Source of the DNA: Allopseudospirillum japonicum
GTDB taxonomy: Bacteria > Pseudomonadota > Gammaproteobacteria > Pseudomonadales > Halomonadaceae
Length of the DNA stretch: 64,000 bases
Assembly: GCF_900108915.1 (NCBI RefSeq)
Contig: NZ_FNYH01000006.1
Location: 1 to 64,000 of the forward strand
Direction: 5' to 3'
The notes beneath the pieces were generated by a model, which was not told the DNA's origin, made no database searches, and saw only the letters and a program-made list of their open reading frames with translations. The position numbers and the translations under genes are program-made. This document shows, piece after piece, positions 20,517 through 29,170 of this stretch (positions are counted from its first letter, which is position 1; every line of letters begins with the position of its first letter).

Positions 20517-21530
20517 ATGGACGATTTATCCCCTTCAGACCTTAAAGTGATCTTGCACTCGAAGCGTGCCAATATGTATTACTTGGAACACTGCCGTGTA
20601 ATGCAAAAAGATGGGCGCGTTTTATACTTAACTGAGGTTAATAAGGAAAACCTCTACTTTAATATCCCTATTGCTAATACCACAGTATTAATGCTTGGTA
20701 ATGGTACTTCGATTACGCAGGCAGCAATGCGTATGCTTGCGCAAGCTGGGGTGTTGGTTGGATTTTGCGGTGGTGGGGGCACGCCACTGTATATGGCCTG
20801 CGAAATAGAATGGCTGACACCACAAAGCGAATATCGTCCTACGGCATATTTACAAGGTTGGATGGGCTTTTGGTTTGATGACGATAAACGTTTAGCTGCC
20901 GCTAAAAGCTTCCAACAAGCGCGGATCCATTATTTACAACACGTATGGCAAAAAGACCGTGATTTAAAAAGTGAGGGCTTTGATTTTGAAGATAAAAGCA
21001 TTCAAAGCGCCCTTGATCTCTTTTTTACCCGCACCCAAGCTGCAACCAGCTCGCAAGAATTATTACTGACTGAAGCACAACTGACCAAAGTGCTCTACAA
21101 GTACGCAGCTCATCTCACGCAAAACGCAGGCTTTAAACGTCAACATGAAGCAACTCGTACGGTGGCGATTGGCAAAGCCAACGATTTTTTAAATCACGGT
21201 AACTATCTAGCTTACGGTTTAGCAGCATGCACACTCTGGGTTTTGGGCATACCCCATGGTTTTGCAGTGATGCATGGTAAAACCCGCCGTGGTGCTTTGG
21301 TATTTGATGTGGCGGATTTAATCAAAGATGCGCTGGTTCTTCCTTGGGCATTTGTATGCGCTAAAGAAGATGCCACTGAACAAGCATTTCGCCAGCAGAT
21401 ACTACAAGCATTCATCGATCATAAAGCGCTTGATTACCTGTTTGAGCAGGTAAAAAAAGTGGCTTTGCAGGCGTTAACAGAACAGCAAATTGACGCAATT
21501 GAAAACGATCAAGTGGGTGACGCTTTATGA
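20517..21530 (+). CDS. cas1f: CRISPR-associated integrase Cas1 (type I-F)
   Basis: 337 aa, usual length for the I-F subtype. Catalytic metal residues are recognisable as E186 (LLTEAQLTK), H253 (AVMHGKTRRG) and D264/D267 (LVFDVADLIKD). LGNGTSITQAAMRML and GGGGTPLYMA are typical of Cas1f. With the Cas2 domain of the next gene it inserts new 32-bp spacers at the leader end of the array. Its last four bases overlap cas3 (ATGA). Confidence 0.97.
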   Translation: MDDLSPSDLKVILHSKRANMYYLEHCRVMQKDGRVLYLTEVNKENLYFNIPIANTTVLMLGNGTSITQAAMRMLAQAGVLVGFCGGGGTPLYMACEIEWLTPQSEYRPTAYLQGWMGFWFDDDKRLAAAKSFQQARIHYLQHVWQKDRDLKSEGFDFEDKSIQSALDLFFTRTQAATSSQELLLTEAQLTKVLYKYAAHLTQNAGFKRQHEATRTVAIGKANDFLNHGNYLAYGLAACTLWVLGIPHGFAVMHGKTRRGALVFDVADLIKDALVLPWAFVCAKEDATEQAFRQQILQAFIDHKALDYLFEQVKKVALQALTEQQIDAIENDQVGDAL

Positions 21531-24500
21531 TGGTCACTTTTGTTTCTCAATGTGAAAAAAATGCGCTCAAGAAAACCCGCCGCGTACTAGATGCCTTTGC
21601 CAATCGGATTGGTGATCATACATGGCAAACCCTGATCACCCAAGAAGGGTTGAACACAGTTAAAAAGATGCTACGAAAAACGGCGAGCCGTAGCACTGCG
21701 GTCAGTTGCCACTGGATCCGCTCTCGTTCGCGCAGTCAGTTGTTATGGGTTGTGGGGAATCAACGGAAATTTACTTTGGAAGGGTATGTGCCGGTGAATA
21801 GTACAGAGAAAAACCTGTTGCACAGTGAATACGAAAATGATTGGAAATATTTACCTTTAATTAAAGCGCTGGCGGCGATGGCGGCATTACTACACGATTG
21901 GGGTAAAGCTTCTTTATTATTTCAAGAAAAATTAAACCCTGAGATAAAAACCAAGCGTCAAGGTGATCCGCTGCGCCATGAGTGGATCTCTTGCTTGCTA
22001 TTTCATCAGTTTGTGACAAGTCAAGGTTCTGAAAATCACGATCAAGCTTGGTTAAACGCACTCATGCATCAAGGAATTGATGAATCGGGCTTTGCTCCTG
22101 ATGCCTTGCTAAGAGAAAAATCTTTAGCAGATTTACCCACAGCTGCAGCCCTTATCGCTTGGTTGATTGTTTCTCACCACCGACTCCCTTTGCCTAAAGA
22201 CGCCGACTTGTGTAAGGCGCAAAGAGAAAAGACAAACGCTTCGTTTAATGACTTATTGAGCAAAATTACCTCAGCATGGGGCTATGAAAACCGCTTTGAT
22301 GAATACAACACATTGCTGCCGAAATGTTTTGAGTTTCCGTTAGGGCTGCTTTCTGACTCCAAGGTTTGGCGTGCTGAACTCGCGTATCGTGCAAAAGATT
22401 TATTACATCACTTACCCTTATTAGCGCAGGCCATGCAAGATGGTAGTTGGCGGGTGATTTTGCATCATGCGCGCTTGAGCTTGATGTTAGGGGATCACTA
22501 TTACTCTTCGCAACCGAATGATCATCAATGGAAAACGTCTGTAGACCTGTACGCTAACACAGATCCTAAAAGCAAAGCACTTAAGCAAAAGCTCGATGAG
22601 CATTTAGTTAAGGTTGCTAAAGTCACTGTGAAGACAGTGAAGTTATTGCCATTTTTCGAATCTGAGCCACTCAAAGCAACGGAGCTCAACGAGCTTGCAC
22701 CTAAGGCTAACACACCAAAAACCTTCCGCTGGCAAGATAAAGCAGTACGTAAAATCACGGAGTGGCGTGCACACACGGAAGATCAAAGCCAAGGCTATTT
22801 TGTGGTCAATATGGCAAGTACAGGCTGTGGCAAAACCATCGCTAACGCCAAAATGATGCAGGCGTTATCTGAAGATGGTGAAAGTTTACGTTTTATCCTT
22901 GCGCTTGGCTTGCGTACTTTGACCTTACAAACGGGGGATGAATATAAAAAACGCCTGCAATTGCAAGACAGTGATTTGGCGGTTCTGATTGGCTCAAAGG
23001 CGATTTATGAACTGCATCAATCCGGTCAAGCGGTTGATAAAGAAGACATTGAGCTTTATCAAGCTGAGCTAGGTTCTGAGTCGCTGGAAAATCTGCAAGA
23101 AGAAACAAGCGAAGTACATTGGCAAGGTGTGTTACCTGAAGAAGAATTGACCACCATTCTTTCAACTGATAAAGGAAAATGTCAGAAATACAGGGCTTTA
23201 CTTTACGCTCCAGTGCTGGTGTGCACCATCGATCACATTATGGCCGCGACCGAAACCAAACGTGGTGGACGTTATATTTTGCCTTGCCTGCGTTTAATGT
23301 CGTCGGATTTGGTGATTGATGAAATTGACGATTTTACGGGCGATGATCTGATTGCGATTGGCCGGTTAGTGCATTTGGCCGGTATGTTGGGGCGCAAAGT
23401 GATGATTTCCTCCGCAACTATTCCACCGGATTTAGCGCTTGGCTTGTACAACGCCTATCGCCAAGGCTGGGCAATTTTCGCTGCTAGTCGTAACCGCGCC
23501 ACTAGGATTAATTGTGTGTATGTTGATGAATTTACGACACAGACGCAATGCATTGGGAGTTGTGATCAGGATTTAGCCACTTACCAAGCGTTGCAGCAAA
23601 ACTTTATCACTCAGCGAGTGGCAAAACTTAAAGGTCAGCCTGTTAAACGTAAAGCTGAAATTCTTGAGTGCGTTAAGTTAGATGATCAACCACTAGAAAC
23701 ACAGTATTTCGAGATCATTAAACAAGCGGTGTTGGTCAAGCATCAGCAGCACCATAGCATAGATCCTGCAAGCCAAAGACAGGTTTCCTTCGGTGTGGTA
23801 CGAGTTGCCAATATTGCGCCTTGTGTCGAACTCACCCGATATCTACTGAGTTGTGATTGGCCTGCAGAGACCGAAGTGCGTTGTATGGCTTATCACAGCC
23901 AGCAAGTGTTGTTGCTGCGTCATGCACAAGAAAAGCATTTGGATGAAGTGCTCAAACGTAAAGAAAAAACCGGAGAATTACCTGCCGCTTTGACTCATCC
24001 TATCATTCGTAACCACCTAACCACTTGCCAAGCAAAAAACCTGATTTTTATTTTGGTGGCAACGCCAGTAGAAGAAGTGGGGCGAGACCATGATTTTGAT
24101 TGGGCTGTGATTGAGCCTTCTTCTTTCCGTTCGATTATTCAAATGGCAGGGCGTGTACGTCGGCACCGTGATGGAGAAGTCTTGGTGCCTAATATTGGTG
24201 TGTTGCAGTACAACGTTAAAGGCTTTCAAGGAGGACAAGCGCGTGTCTTTAACCGCCCAGGCTATGAAACACACCAAGTTCCGCCGCTAAAAACCCATGA
24301 TTTGAAACAAGATTTAGTCGATGAGACCGCACTTTTGCAATCGGTCAATGCGATTGCGCGTATTCAAAAGCCAGCGGCATTACAGCCACAAAATCGCTTA
24401 GTCGATTTAGAGCATTTTGCGACCGCCAAAACTTTTGGGATCGACCAAATTGGTAAGCCAGAGACAAAACAGGTCAGCCGGCAGGATAGATTTAGCCGCA

Positions 24501-24922
24501 ACCGTCGTAACAGCGCGCCGCCGCCATCTTGGAGTGAGCATTTGCACGGTCATATTCACGGCTACTGGTGGCTTACCGCATTACCGCAATTTTTCAAACG
24601 CTTTCGTAAAAGTGAACCCACGGTGCAAATTTATTTGGTTAAAAAAGAGCGCTGCATTGAGTTTTGTTTGCGCGAAGAGCGAGGCGGCGGTTTATACCCG
24701 ATTGAACGCACTTTAAATATTAGTCATCAGCCGCTGGCACCAGAGCAACAAGAGAAACTCTGGCTGCAACGCGATTATAGCGAGTTGGTAAGTCAGTACA
24801 GTCCAAACGCTGAACAGGAGTACGCTATTTCAGTACGTTATGGCGAAATCAGCTTTACCCATCGTGAAGGTCATCAGCAATTCATCTACAACGACCAATT
24901 GGGGTTAGTAAAAGAAGCTTAA
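21527..24922 (+). CDS. cas3f: Cas2-Cas3 fusion helicase-nuclease (type I-F)
   Basis: 1131 aa. Residues 1-90 are the Cas2-like domain fused at the N-terminus, a hallmark of type I-F. The HD nuclease follows with LLHDWGKAS (H123-D124), RHEWIS and SHHRLP. Helicase motifs are GCGKT (K436), DEID (D598-E599), SSATIPP and QMAGRVRRH (from Q872). It degrades DNA bound by the Csy complex and takes part in spacer uptake with Cas1. Translationally coupled to cas1 by a 4-bp overlap. No interruption seen. Confidence 0.97.
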   Translation: MMVTFVSQCEKNALKKTRRVLDAFANRIGDHTWQTLITQEGLNTVKKMLRKTASRSTAVSCHWIRSRSRSQLLWVVGNQRKFTLEGYVPVNSTEKNLLHSEYENDWKYLPLIKALAAMAALLHDWGKASLLFQEKLNPEIKTKRQGDPLRHEWISCLLFHQFVTSQGSENHDQAWLNALMHQGIDESGFAPDALLREKSLADLPTAAALIAWLIVSHHRLPLPKDADLCKAQREKTNASFNDLLSKITSAWGYENRFDEYNTLLPKCFEFPLGLLSDSKVWRAELAYRAKDLLHHLPLLAQAMQDGSWRVILHHARLSLMLGDHYYSSQPNDHQWKTSVDLYANTDPKSKALKQKLDEHLVKVAKVTVKTVKLLPFFESEPLKATELNELAPKANTPKTFRWQDKAVRKITEWRAHTEDQSQGYFVVNMASTGCGKTIANAKMMQALSEDGESLRFILALGLRTLTLQTGDEYKKRLQLQDSDLAVLIGSKAIYELHQSGQAVDKEDIELYQAELGSESLENLQEETSEVHWQGVLPEEELTTILSTDKGKCQKYRALLYAPVLVCTIDHIMAATETKRGGRYILPCLRLMSSDLVIDEIDDFTGDDLIAIGRLVHLAGMLGRKVMISSATIPPDLALGLYNAYRQGWAIFAASRNRATRINCVYVDEFTTQTQCIGSCDQDLATYQALQQNFITQRVAKLKGQPVKRKAEILECVKLDDQPLETQYFEIIKQAVLVKHQQHHSIDPASQRQVSFGVVRVANIAPCVELTRYLLSCDWPAETEVRCMAYHSQQVLLLRHAQEKHLDEVLKRKEKTGELPAALTHPIIRNHLTTCQAKNLIFILVATPVEEVGRDHDFDWAVIEPSSFRSIIQMAGRVRRHRDGEVLVPNIGVLQYNVKGFQGGQARVFNRPGYETHQVPPLKTHDLKQDLVDETALLQSVNAIARIQKPAALQPQNRLVDLEHFATAKTFGIDQIGKPETKQVSRQDRFSRNRRNSAPPPSWSEHLHGHIHGYWWLTALPQFFKRFRKSEPTVQIYLVKKERCIEFCLREERGGGLYPIERTLNISHQPLAPEQQEKLWLQRDYSELVSQYSPNAEQEYAISVRYGEISFTHREGHQQFIYNDQLGLVKEA

Positions 24923-24952
24923 AAACAGGAAAGGCTGGGAAAAACCCAGCCT
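24921..24952 (-). terminator. Minus-strand terminator of the mini-CRISPR RNA
   Basis: AGGCTGGG (24932-24939) and CCCAGCCT (24945-24952) form an 8-bp stem. On the minus strand it is followed by TTCCTG and then five T. On the plus strand, just after cas3, it has no T-run, so its orientation fits the antisense mini-array better than cas3. Confidence 0.7.
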
Positions 24953-24953
24953 G

Positions 24954-25025
24954 AAGCTACCTGCATGGTAGTGAACATCTTAAACAATTAAATAATTTTC
25001 TAAGCTGCGCTTTTCGCAGTGGGTA
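24954..25025 (-). ncRNA. Mini-CRISPR cas-regulating RNA (CreR-like) between cas3 and csy1
   Basis: Minus strand, 5' to 3': pseudo-repeat 1 (25020-24997) matches 19 of the last 24 bases of the array repeat, including the exact 5'-handle CTTAGAAA; its stem is CTGCG/CGCAG instead of CTGCC/GGCAG, a paired change. A 20-base pseudo-spacer (24996-24977) reads ATTATTTAATTGTTTAAGAT. Pseudo-repeat 2 (24976-24954) matches 19 of 23 bases with stem CTACC/GGTAG, again compensated. A terminator follows. Cas6f should process it to a short crRNA-like guide. The guide matches 25077-25096 at the csy1 promoter. The 5' end is not defined; TACTGT (25037-25032) is a weak -10. The published CreR-type or cas-regulating mini-CRISPRs have this layout. 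Confidence 0.85.
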
Positions 25026-25076
25026 GAGGCTACAGTAGGCAAGATGCACTTGCAAAGAAAAAATAATCAATTTTTT

Positions 25077-25098
25077 ATTTTAAATAATTAAATAATGG
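25077..25098 (-). promoter_or_regulatory. Target site (protospacer plus CC PAM) of the mini-CRISPR RNA
   Basis: On the minus strand CC (25098-25097) precedes ATTATTTAATTATTTAAAAT (25096-25077), which equals the pseudo-spacer except at positions 12 and 18. CC is the type I-F PAM on this side of the protospacer. The site touches the -35 element of the csy1 promoter, so a bound Csy complex should block it. Confidence 0.8.
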
Positions 25099-25127
25099 TT
25101 GATAAAATTTTGGGCTGTCTATAGACT
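25099..25127 (+). promoter_or_regulatory. Candidate promoter of the csy1-csy2-csy3-cas6f operon
   Basis: TTGATA (25099-25104) with TAGACT (25122-25127) at 17 bases, or TATAGA (25120-25125) at 15 bases. It lies 33-60 bp before the csy1 start and directly adjoins the mini-CRISPR target. Confidence 0.55.
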
Positions 25128-25159
25128 GATTAAAACTTGATCGAAAAAGGAGATATCAG

Positions 25160-26440
25160 GTGTTAGATCCAGCAATAGCCGCCTTTTTTGCGGAGCGTAA
25201 AGAAGCATGGCTAAAGAAAAATATCAGTGCAGCAATGTCTGATGCAGAAGTATTAGAAAAACAACAGGCGTGTGAGCAGAACTTTTTATTAGATAACTGG
25301 TTGCCTGATGCGTCGCGTAGAGTATGCAGTAGGGCGTTAACTACTCATCCAAGTAAATTTAGCCATCCAAGTACAGGCGTTGGAAAAACAAATATTAAGG
25401 ATGGCACCTTTGTATCTCCTGTATTGTTTGAAGGAAATCAACGTAATGATGGCTTTTTCAGATCTGGCAATGTGAGATTTGATTTGACCGATTCAGTTGG
25501 AGACGCTGGTGCGTTGGCTGCTGAAGATTTTCTTCGCGTTACTCTTTCTGATGGTATGAGTGTTCTTCAACACATCGAGTCTGAGACTAAAGTAGCTAGA
25601 GAGCTTTTAACGGTTAAAGGTGTTGACTATGAACAACTTCGCTCAAGCTTCTTAGCTATTAAAAGTACAAGTGAAGAAACGTCTACGAACTCAAAAATCA
25701 AGCAGGTTTATTTTCCGGTCGCAGATCAGCAGTATCACTTACTTTCTTTATTGACGCATTCTGGGCATTTATTTGAGCTTCGACAACGACTTGATGCCCT
25801 TCGATTTAGTAATGAAGCGAATGAGGCAAGAGAGTGTAAGAAAGCAAATCGGTTTCATCCCGCTGGTTATCAAGAAATATTCGGTCTCACCACGATAGGA
25901 TTTGGTGGAACCAAACCTGCAAATATAAGTGTGTTAAACAATAAATTTGCAGGTAAAGCGCATTTGCTGCCTTCCATGCCACCTGAGTTAACACCTCGCA
26001 ATATCCGTTTGCCAAAAACCGACTTTTTTAAAGAGAGTTTTACCGCTTGGCAAGCCAAAGAGGTACTGGAAGCGCTGCATCGCATCTTTCTCACCGATTA
26101 CAACAATATCAGTATTCGTGATGGGCGCGATTACCGCATTCAGCAATACCTTGATTTGGTGATTGAAAAAATGTGGCAAGTACGTCTGTTTCTCGAAGCG
26201 TATTCGGGTGAATTATCGAGTGCCTTGCCTTTGGAGCAAAAGATTTGGCTCTATCCAGAGTTTACTGAGCAGCGTCAGCAAGAGGATGAGTGGCTCGATC
26301 AAATTACTCGCCATATTGCCCGTGGCTTAAGAAATCACTACACACGCAGTAAAGTGATTGCCAATCCCGTCACCTTGGCAGACCAAGAGCTGTTGGCGAT
26401 TGAAAAAGTGGTCGCCAGCAATCAGGAGAACTTGCGATGA
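25160..26440 (+). CDS. csy1: Cas8f/Csy1, large subunit of the type I-F Cascade
   Basis: 426 aa, usual Csy1 length. Recognised from its overall sequence (IAAFFAERKEAWLKKNI at the N-terminus, the FGGTKPANIS-like segment in the middle, and the C-terminal helical region). Csy1 with Csy2 holds the 5' handle of the crRNA and reads the CC PAM. The start is GTG at 25160, six bases after AAAGGAGA. First gene of the Csy operon; ends overlapping csy2 by ATGA. Confidence 0.95.
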   Translation: MLDPAIAAFFAERKEAWLKKNISAAMSDAEVLEKQQACEQNFLLDNWLPDASRRVCSRALTTHPSKFSHPSTGVGKTNIKDGTFVSPVLFEGNQRNDGFFRSGNVRFDLTDSVGDAGALAAEDFLRVTLSDGMSVLQHIESETKVARELLTVKGVDYEQLRSSFLAIKSTSEETSTNSKIKQVYFPVADQQYHLLSLLTHSGHLFELRQRLDALRFSNEANEARECKKANRFHPAGYQEIFGLTTIGFGGTKPANISVLNNKFAGKAHLLPSMPPELTPRNIRLPKTDFFKESFTAWQAKEVLEALHRIFLTDYNNISIRDGRDYRIQQYLDLVIEKMWQVRLFLEAYSGELSSALPLEQKIWLYPEFTEQRQQEDEWLDQITRHIARGLRNHYTRSKVIANPVTLADQELLAIEKVVASNQENLR

Positions 26441-27324
26441 AGGTATTAATTTTACCGCATTTAAAAATTCACAACGCCAATGCACTTTCCAGCCCCTTTA
26501 CTATTGGCTTTCCAGCGATGACGGCATGGTTAGGCTTTGTGCATGCCTTAGAACGCAAGCTGATCCAAGCTGGTTTATCCGATCTGATGCTGCAGAGTGC
26601 GGCTGTGGTAAGCCACCGTTGTGATGTACAGATTTATAAAGGCGAAGGTGATTACGTCCACTCGATCATAGGGACGGGTAATCCACTTGATAAGGAGGGT
26701 TCACGCCCAGCATTTATTGAGGAAGCCCGCTGTCATTTAGATATTTCCCTTGTGATTGAGTGGAGTGGCAATGAGGATCAAGTTGAGCAAGCAGATTTTG
26801 CCGAACAGTTACAAGCGGTGATCGCGACGATGAAAGTCGCAGGCGGCGACGTTTTTTCCGTTGGGAAGCCCTCAATTCAATCAGTGATTACGGAAGAGGA
26901 TACAGCCCAAGTCCTACGCCAATTAATGCCAGGTTATGTGCTGATCGAACGCCGCGATTTAATGATTGAAGCTATGCAGCAAGGCGCTGATGCGCTGGAT
27001 GCCTTGCTTGGTTACCTCACCGTACACCACCAATGTGAACAACTTGAAGATGAAAGTGTGGTTTGGCGTAGCCAGCGCAAAACCAGTGGCTGGATTGTGC
27101 CCATTGCTACCGGTTTTCAGGGTATTTCGCCATTAGGTGAGGCAAAAAATCAGCGCGATCCTGAGGTACCGCACCGCTTTGCTGAAAGTGTGGTCACCCT
27201 AGGGGAATTTGTCATGGCGCACAAAATCAAGCACCTCGATAACATCCTTTGGCAATACCACCCCGATTTAGAAAACGATCTTTACCTTTGTCAGCAAGTC
27301 AACGCTATCAACGAGCATCAATAA
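26437..27324 (+). CDS. csy2: Cas5f/Csy2, type I-F Cascade subunit
   Basis: 295 aa. The N-terminus (LILPHLKIHNANALSSPFT, then IGFPAMTAWLGFVHAL) is diagnostic of Csy2, as is the long Gly-rich linker region later (VAGGDVFS). It pairs with Csy1 to form the tail of the complex around the 5' handle. Its ATG overlaps the csy1 stop (26437-26440). Confidence 0.95.
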   Translation: MKVLILPHLKIHNANALSSPFTIGFPAMTAWLGFVHALERKLIQAGLSDLMLQSAAVVSHRCDVQIYKGEGDYVHSIIGTGNPLDKEGSRPAFIEEARCHLDISLVIEWSGNEDQVEQADFAEQLQAVIATMKVAGGDVFSVGKPSIQSVITEEDTAQVLRQLMPGYVLIERRDLMIEAMQQGADALDALLGYLTVHHQCEQLEDESVVWRSQRKTSGWIVPIATGFQGISPLGEAKNQRDPEVPHRFAESVVTLGEFVMAHKIKHLDNILWQYHPDLENDLYLCQQVNAINEHQ

Positions 27325-27335
27325 GGAGTGATCTC

Positions 27336-28367
27336 ATGGCTAAAAATAAAGACCTTGTATCAGTACTCGCATTTGAAAAAAAATTAGTGCCATCCGATGG
27401 CTATTTCTTTGGATGCCAGTGGGAAACCAAAGAGCAAGCAACCCCATTAGCTCTGCAAGAAAAATCCGTGCGCGGCACGATTTCCAATCGCTTAAAATCA
27501 GCGGTGAAAAATGATCCCGCTAAACTGAATGCGGAAGTTGAGAAAGCAAACTTACAGCGAGTGGATGCCTGTGCTTTGGGGCAAGATCAGGATACTTTGA
27601 AATTGCATTTTACGCTGAAAGTATTAGGCGGTCTTGCTCAGCCTTCTGCCTGTAATAATGCGCAGTTTAAACAAAGTTACAGTGCTGCAGTTTCCCAATA
27701 TATTGACAAATATGGTTTTGTTGAATTGGCAAAACGCTATGCCACTAACCTTGCTAATGCCCGTTTTTTATGGCGCAACCGAGTGGGTGCCGAAGTAATT
27801 GAAGTGCAGGTGAAAGCGTTAAACCAAGGTGCAGAGCAAACTTGGACTTTTGATGCTAAACAATTTAGCACACGTCATTTTGATCATCAGGATGCACAAG
27901 TCCATAGCTTGGCAGAGCGTATTGCCAAGGCGCTGGCGAGTGAATCTGATTGTTTGATGCTGCAAATTGACTGTTATGCCAAAGTCGGTAAAGCACAAGA
28001 AGTTTATCCAAGTGAAGAGTTAGTGCTGGATAAAAGCAATAGTAAAACCAAGAAAAGTAAAATCCTTTATGCAGTCAAGGATCATGCTGCGATGCACTCG
28101 CAAAAAATCGGTAATGCACTGCGTTCCATTGATACTTGGTACCCAGAATACGCATCCGAAGAACAAAGCGCAGGTGCGATTGCCATTGAGCCTTATGGTG
28201 CTGTGACCAATTTAGGTAAAGCCTTCCGTACCCCAAAAGATAAGCAGGACTTTTACACCTTCTTTGATAAATGGGCGCGTGGTGAAGATTTACCGCGTGA
28301 AGAAGATGAACACTACGTCATGGCGGTATTGGTACGCGGTGGTGTGTTTGGTGAAAGTGATAAATAG
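27336..28367 (+). CDS. csy3: Cas7f/Csy3, backbone subunit of the type I-F Cascade
   Basis: 343 aa. MAKNKDLVSVLAFEKKL and SDGYFFGCQWE at the N-terminus and the TRHFDHQDAQVHSLAERIAK region are typical of Csy3, which polymerises along the spacer part of the crRNA, one copy per six bases. ATG 27336 follows AAGGAG (27323-27328); the open frame extends upstream into csy2 but without family resemblance. Confidence 0.95.
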   Translation: MAKNKDLVSVLAFEKKLVPSDGYFFGCQWETKEQATPLALQEKSVRGTISNRLKSAVKNDPAKLNAEVEKANLQRVDACALGQDQDTLKLHFTLKVLGGLAQPSACNNAQFKQSYSAAVSQYIDKYGFVELAKRYATNLANARFLWRNRVGAEVIEVQVKALNQGAEQTWTFDAKQFSTRHFDHQDAQVHSLAERIAKALASESDCLMLQIDCYAKVGKAQEVYPSEELVLDKSNSKTKKSKILYAVKDHAAMHSQKIGNALRSIDTWYPEYASEEQSAGAIAIEPYGAVTNLGKAFRTPKDKQDFYTFFDKWARGEDLPREEDEHYVMAVLVRGGVFGESDK

Positions 28368-28376
28368 GTGGCAGTG

Positions 28377-29015
28377 ATGAACTACTACCAAGAAATCACT
28401 TTGCTACCAGAGGCAGAAATACCTCTTGCCTTTCTTTGGCAAAACGTTTTTCAACAAGTGCACATTGCTTTGGTGGAGCACAAAGTGGCGAGCAACCAAT
28501 CTCTGGTTGCGGTCGGTTTTCCTGAATACGGCCAGAAAGGCTTTCCTCTGGGCAGTAAGCTGCGCTTATTTGCTAAGGAGCAAGCGACACTGGAAAAGTT
28601 AGCGATTGATCAGTGGCTCACTCGGTTGCAAGACTATGTCCACATCAAAGGAATTAAACCCGTACCAGAGGATGTAAGTTACGTCAGCTTTGTACGCAAA
28701 CCGGTGAAATCACCCGAACGAGTGGAGCAAGAGATGCAGCAAAAGGCCACCCTATGGGCAGCAAAATCCGGTAAACCCTTAGTGGAATGCTTAGCGGATT
28801 TGCAACAAAGCAAGCCGATAGCCTGGTGTACTTTGCCGTTTATTTACTTGCACAGTCAACAAACCAAGCAATGCTCGCCGGATAAAAGCAGCAAATTCCC
28901 GCTGTTTATTGAGATGCTGCCTCAAAGTACAGCATTGGAAGGACAGTTCAATTGCTATGGGCTAAGCCAAAAAGGGAGGACACAGCAGACATTAGCCACT
29001 GTTCCGCATTTTTAG
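28377..29015 (+). CDS. cas6f: Cas6f/Csy4, pre-crRNA processing endoribonuclease
   Basis: 212 aa. With the ATG at 28377 the conserved catalytic histidine falls at H29 (QQVHIAL), the number it has in the P. aeruginosa enzyme. AGGTGG five bases upstream supports this start over the GTG at 28368. It cleaves each repeat 3' of the stem-loop, leaving the CTTAGAAA 5' handle, and stays on the hairpin as the head of the complex. It should also process the mini-CRISPR RNA. Last gene of the Csy operon. Confidence 0.95.
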   Translation: MNYYQEITLLPEAEIPLAFLWQNVFQQVHIALVEHKVASNQSLVAVGFPEYGQKGFPLGSKLRLFAKEQATLEKLAIDQWLTRLQDYVHIKGIKPVPEDVSYVSFVRKPVKSPERVEQEMQQKATLWAAKSGKPLVECLADLQQSKPIAWCTLPFIYLHSQQTKQCSPDKSSKFPLFIEMLPQSTALEGQFNCYGLSQKGRTQQTLATVPHF

Positions 29016-29022
29016 ACCTTAG

Positions 29023-29052
29023 AGAAAGGGTAAGTGTTTACCCTTTCTTTTT
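29023..29052 (+). terminator. Rho-independent terminator after cas6f
   Basis: AGAAAGGGTAA (29023-29033), loop GTGT, TTACCCTTTCT (29038-29048) and T-run to 29052; an 11-bp perfect stem. It separates the csy operon from the array leader. Confidence 0.92.
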
Positions 29053-29170
29053 GCTCTTTAAAAATAGGTTTAAAATACAATAAGTTGTGCTGGATGGCTT
29101 TCAACAAGGTAAAAATACGGTTTTTTCCCTAAGTCTCTATTGCAACTTATTTTTATCTGTTTATTCTATT
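29053..29170 (+). promoter_or_regulatory. CRISPR leader with candidate array promoters
   Basis: 118 AT-rich bases between the cas6f terminator and the first repeat. TACAAT (29076-29081) is a good -10 with a poor -35. Closer to the array, TTGCAA (29140-29145) and TATTCT (29162-29167) are 16 bases apart, but that start would fall inside repeat 1. No clear IHF consensus was found. Intact first repeats and the degenerate last repeat show this is the leader end. Confidence 0.65.

Noticed and set aside
24932-24952. Terminator of cas3 on the plus strand.
   Set aside because: The hairpin has no T-run on the plus strand but a good one on the minus strand, where it follows the mini-CRISPR.
24954-25159. 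CreTA-type toxin-antitoxin in the cas3-csy1 gap.
   Set aside because: No small toxin frame with a plausible start lies next to the mini-CRISPR, and the guide matches the csy1 promoter instead.
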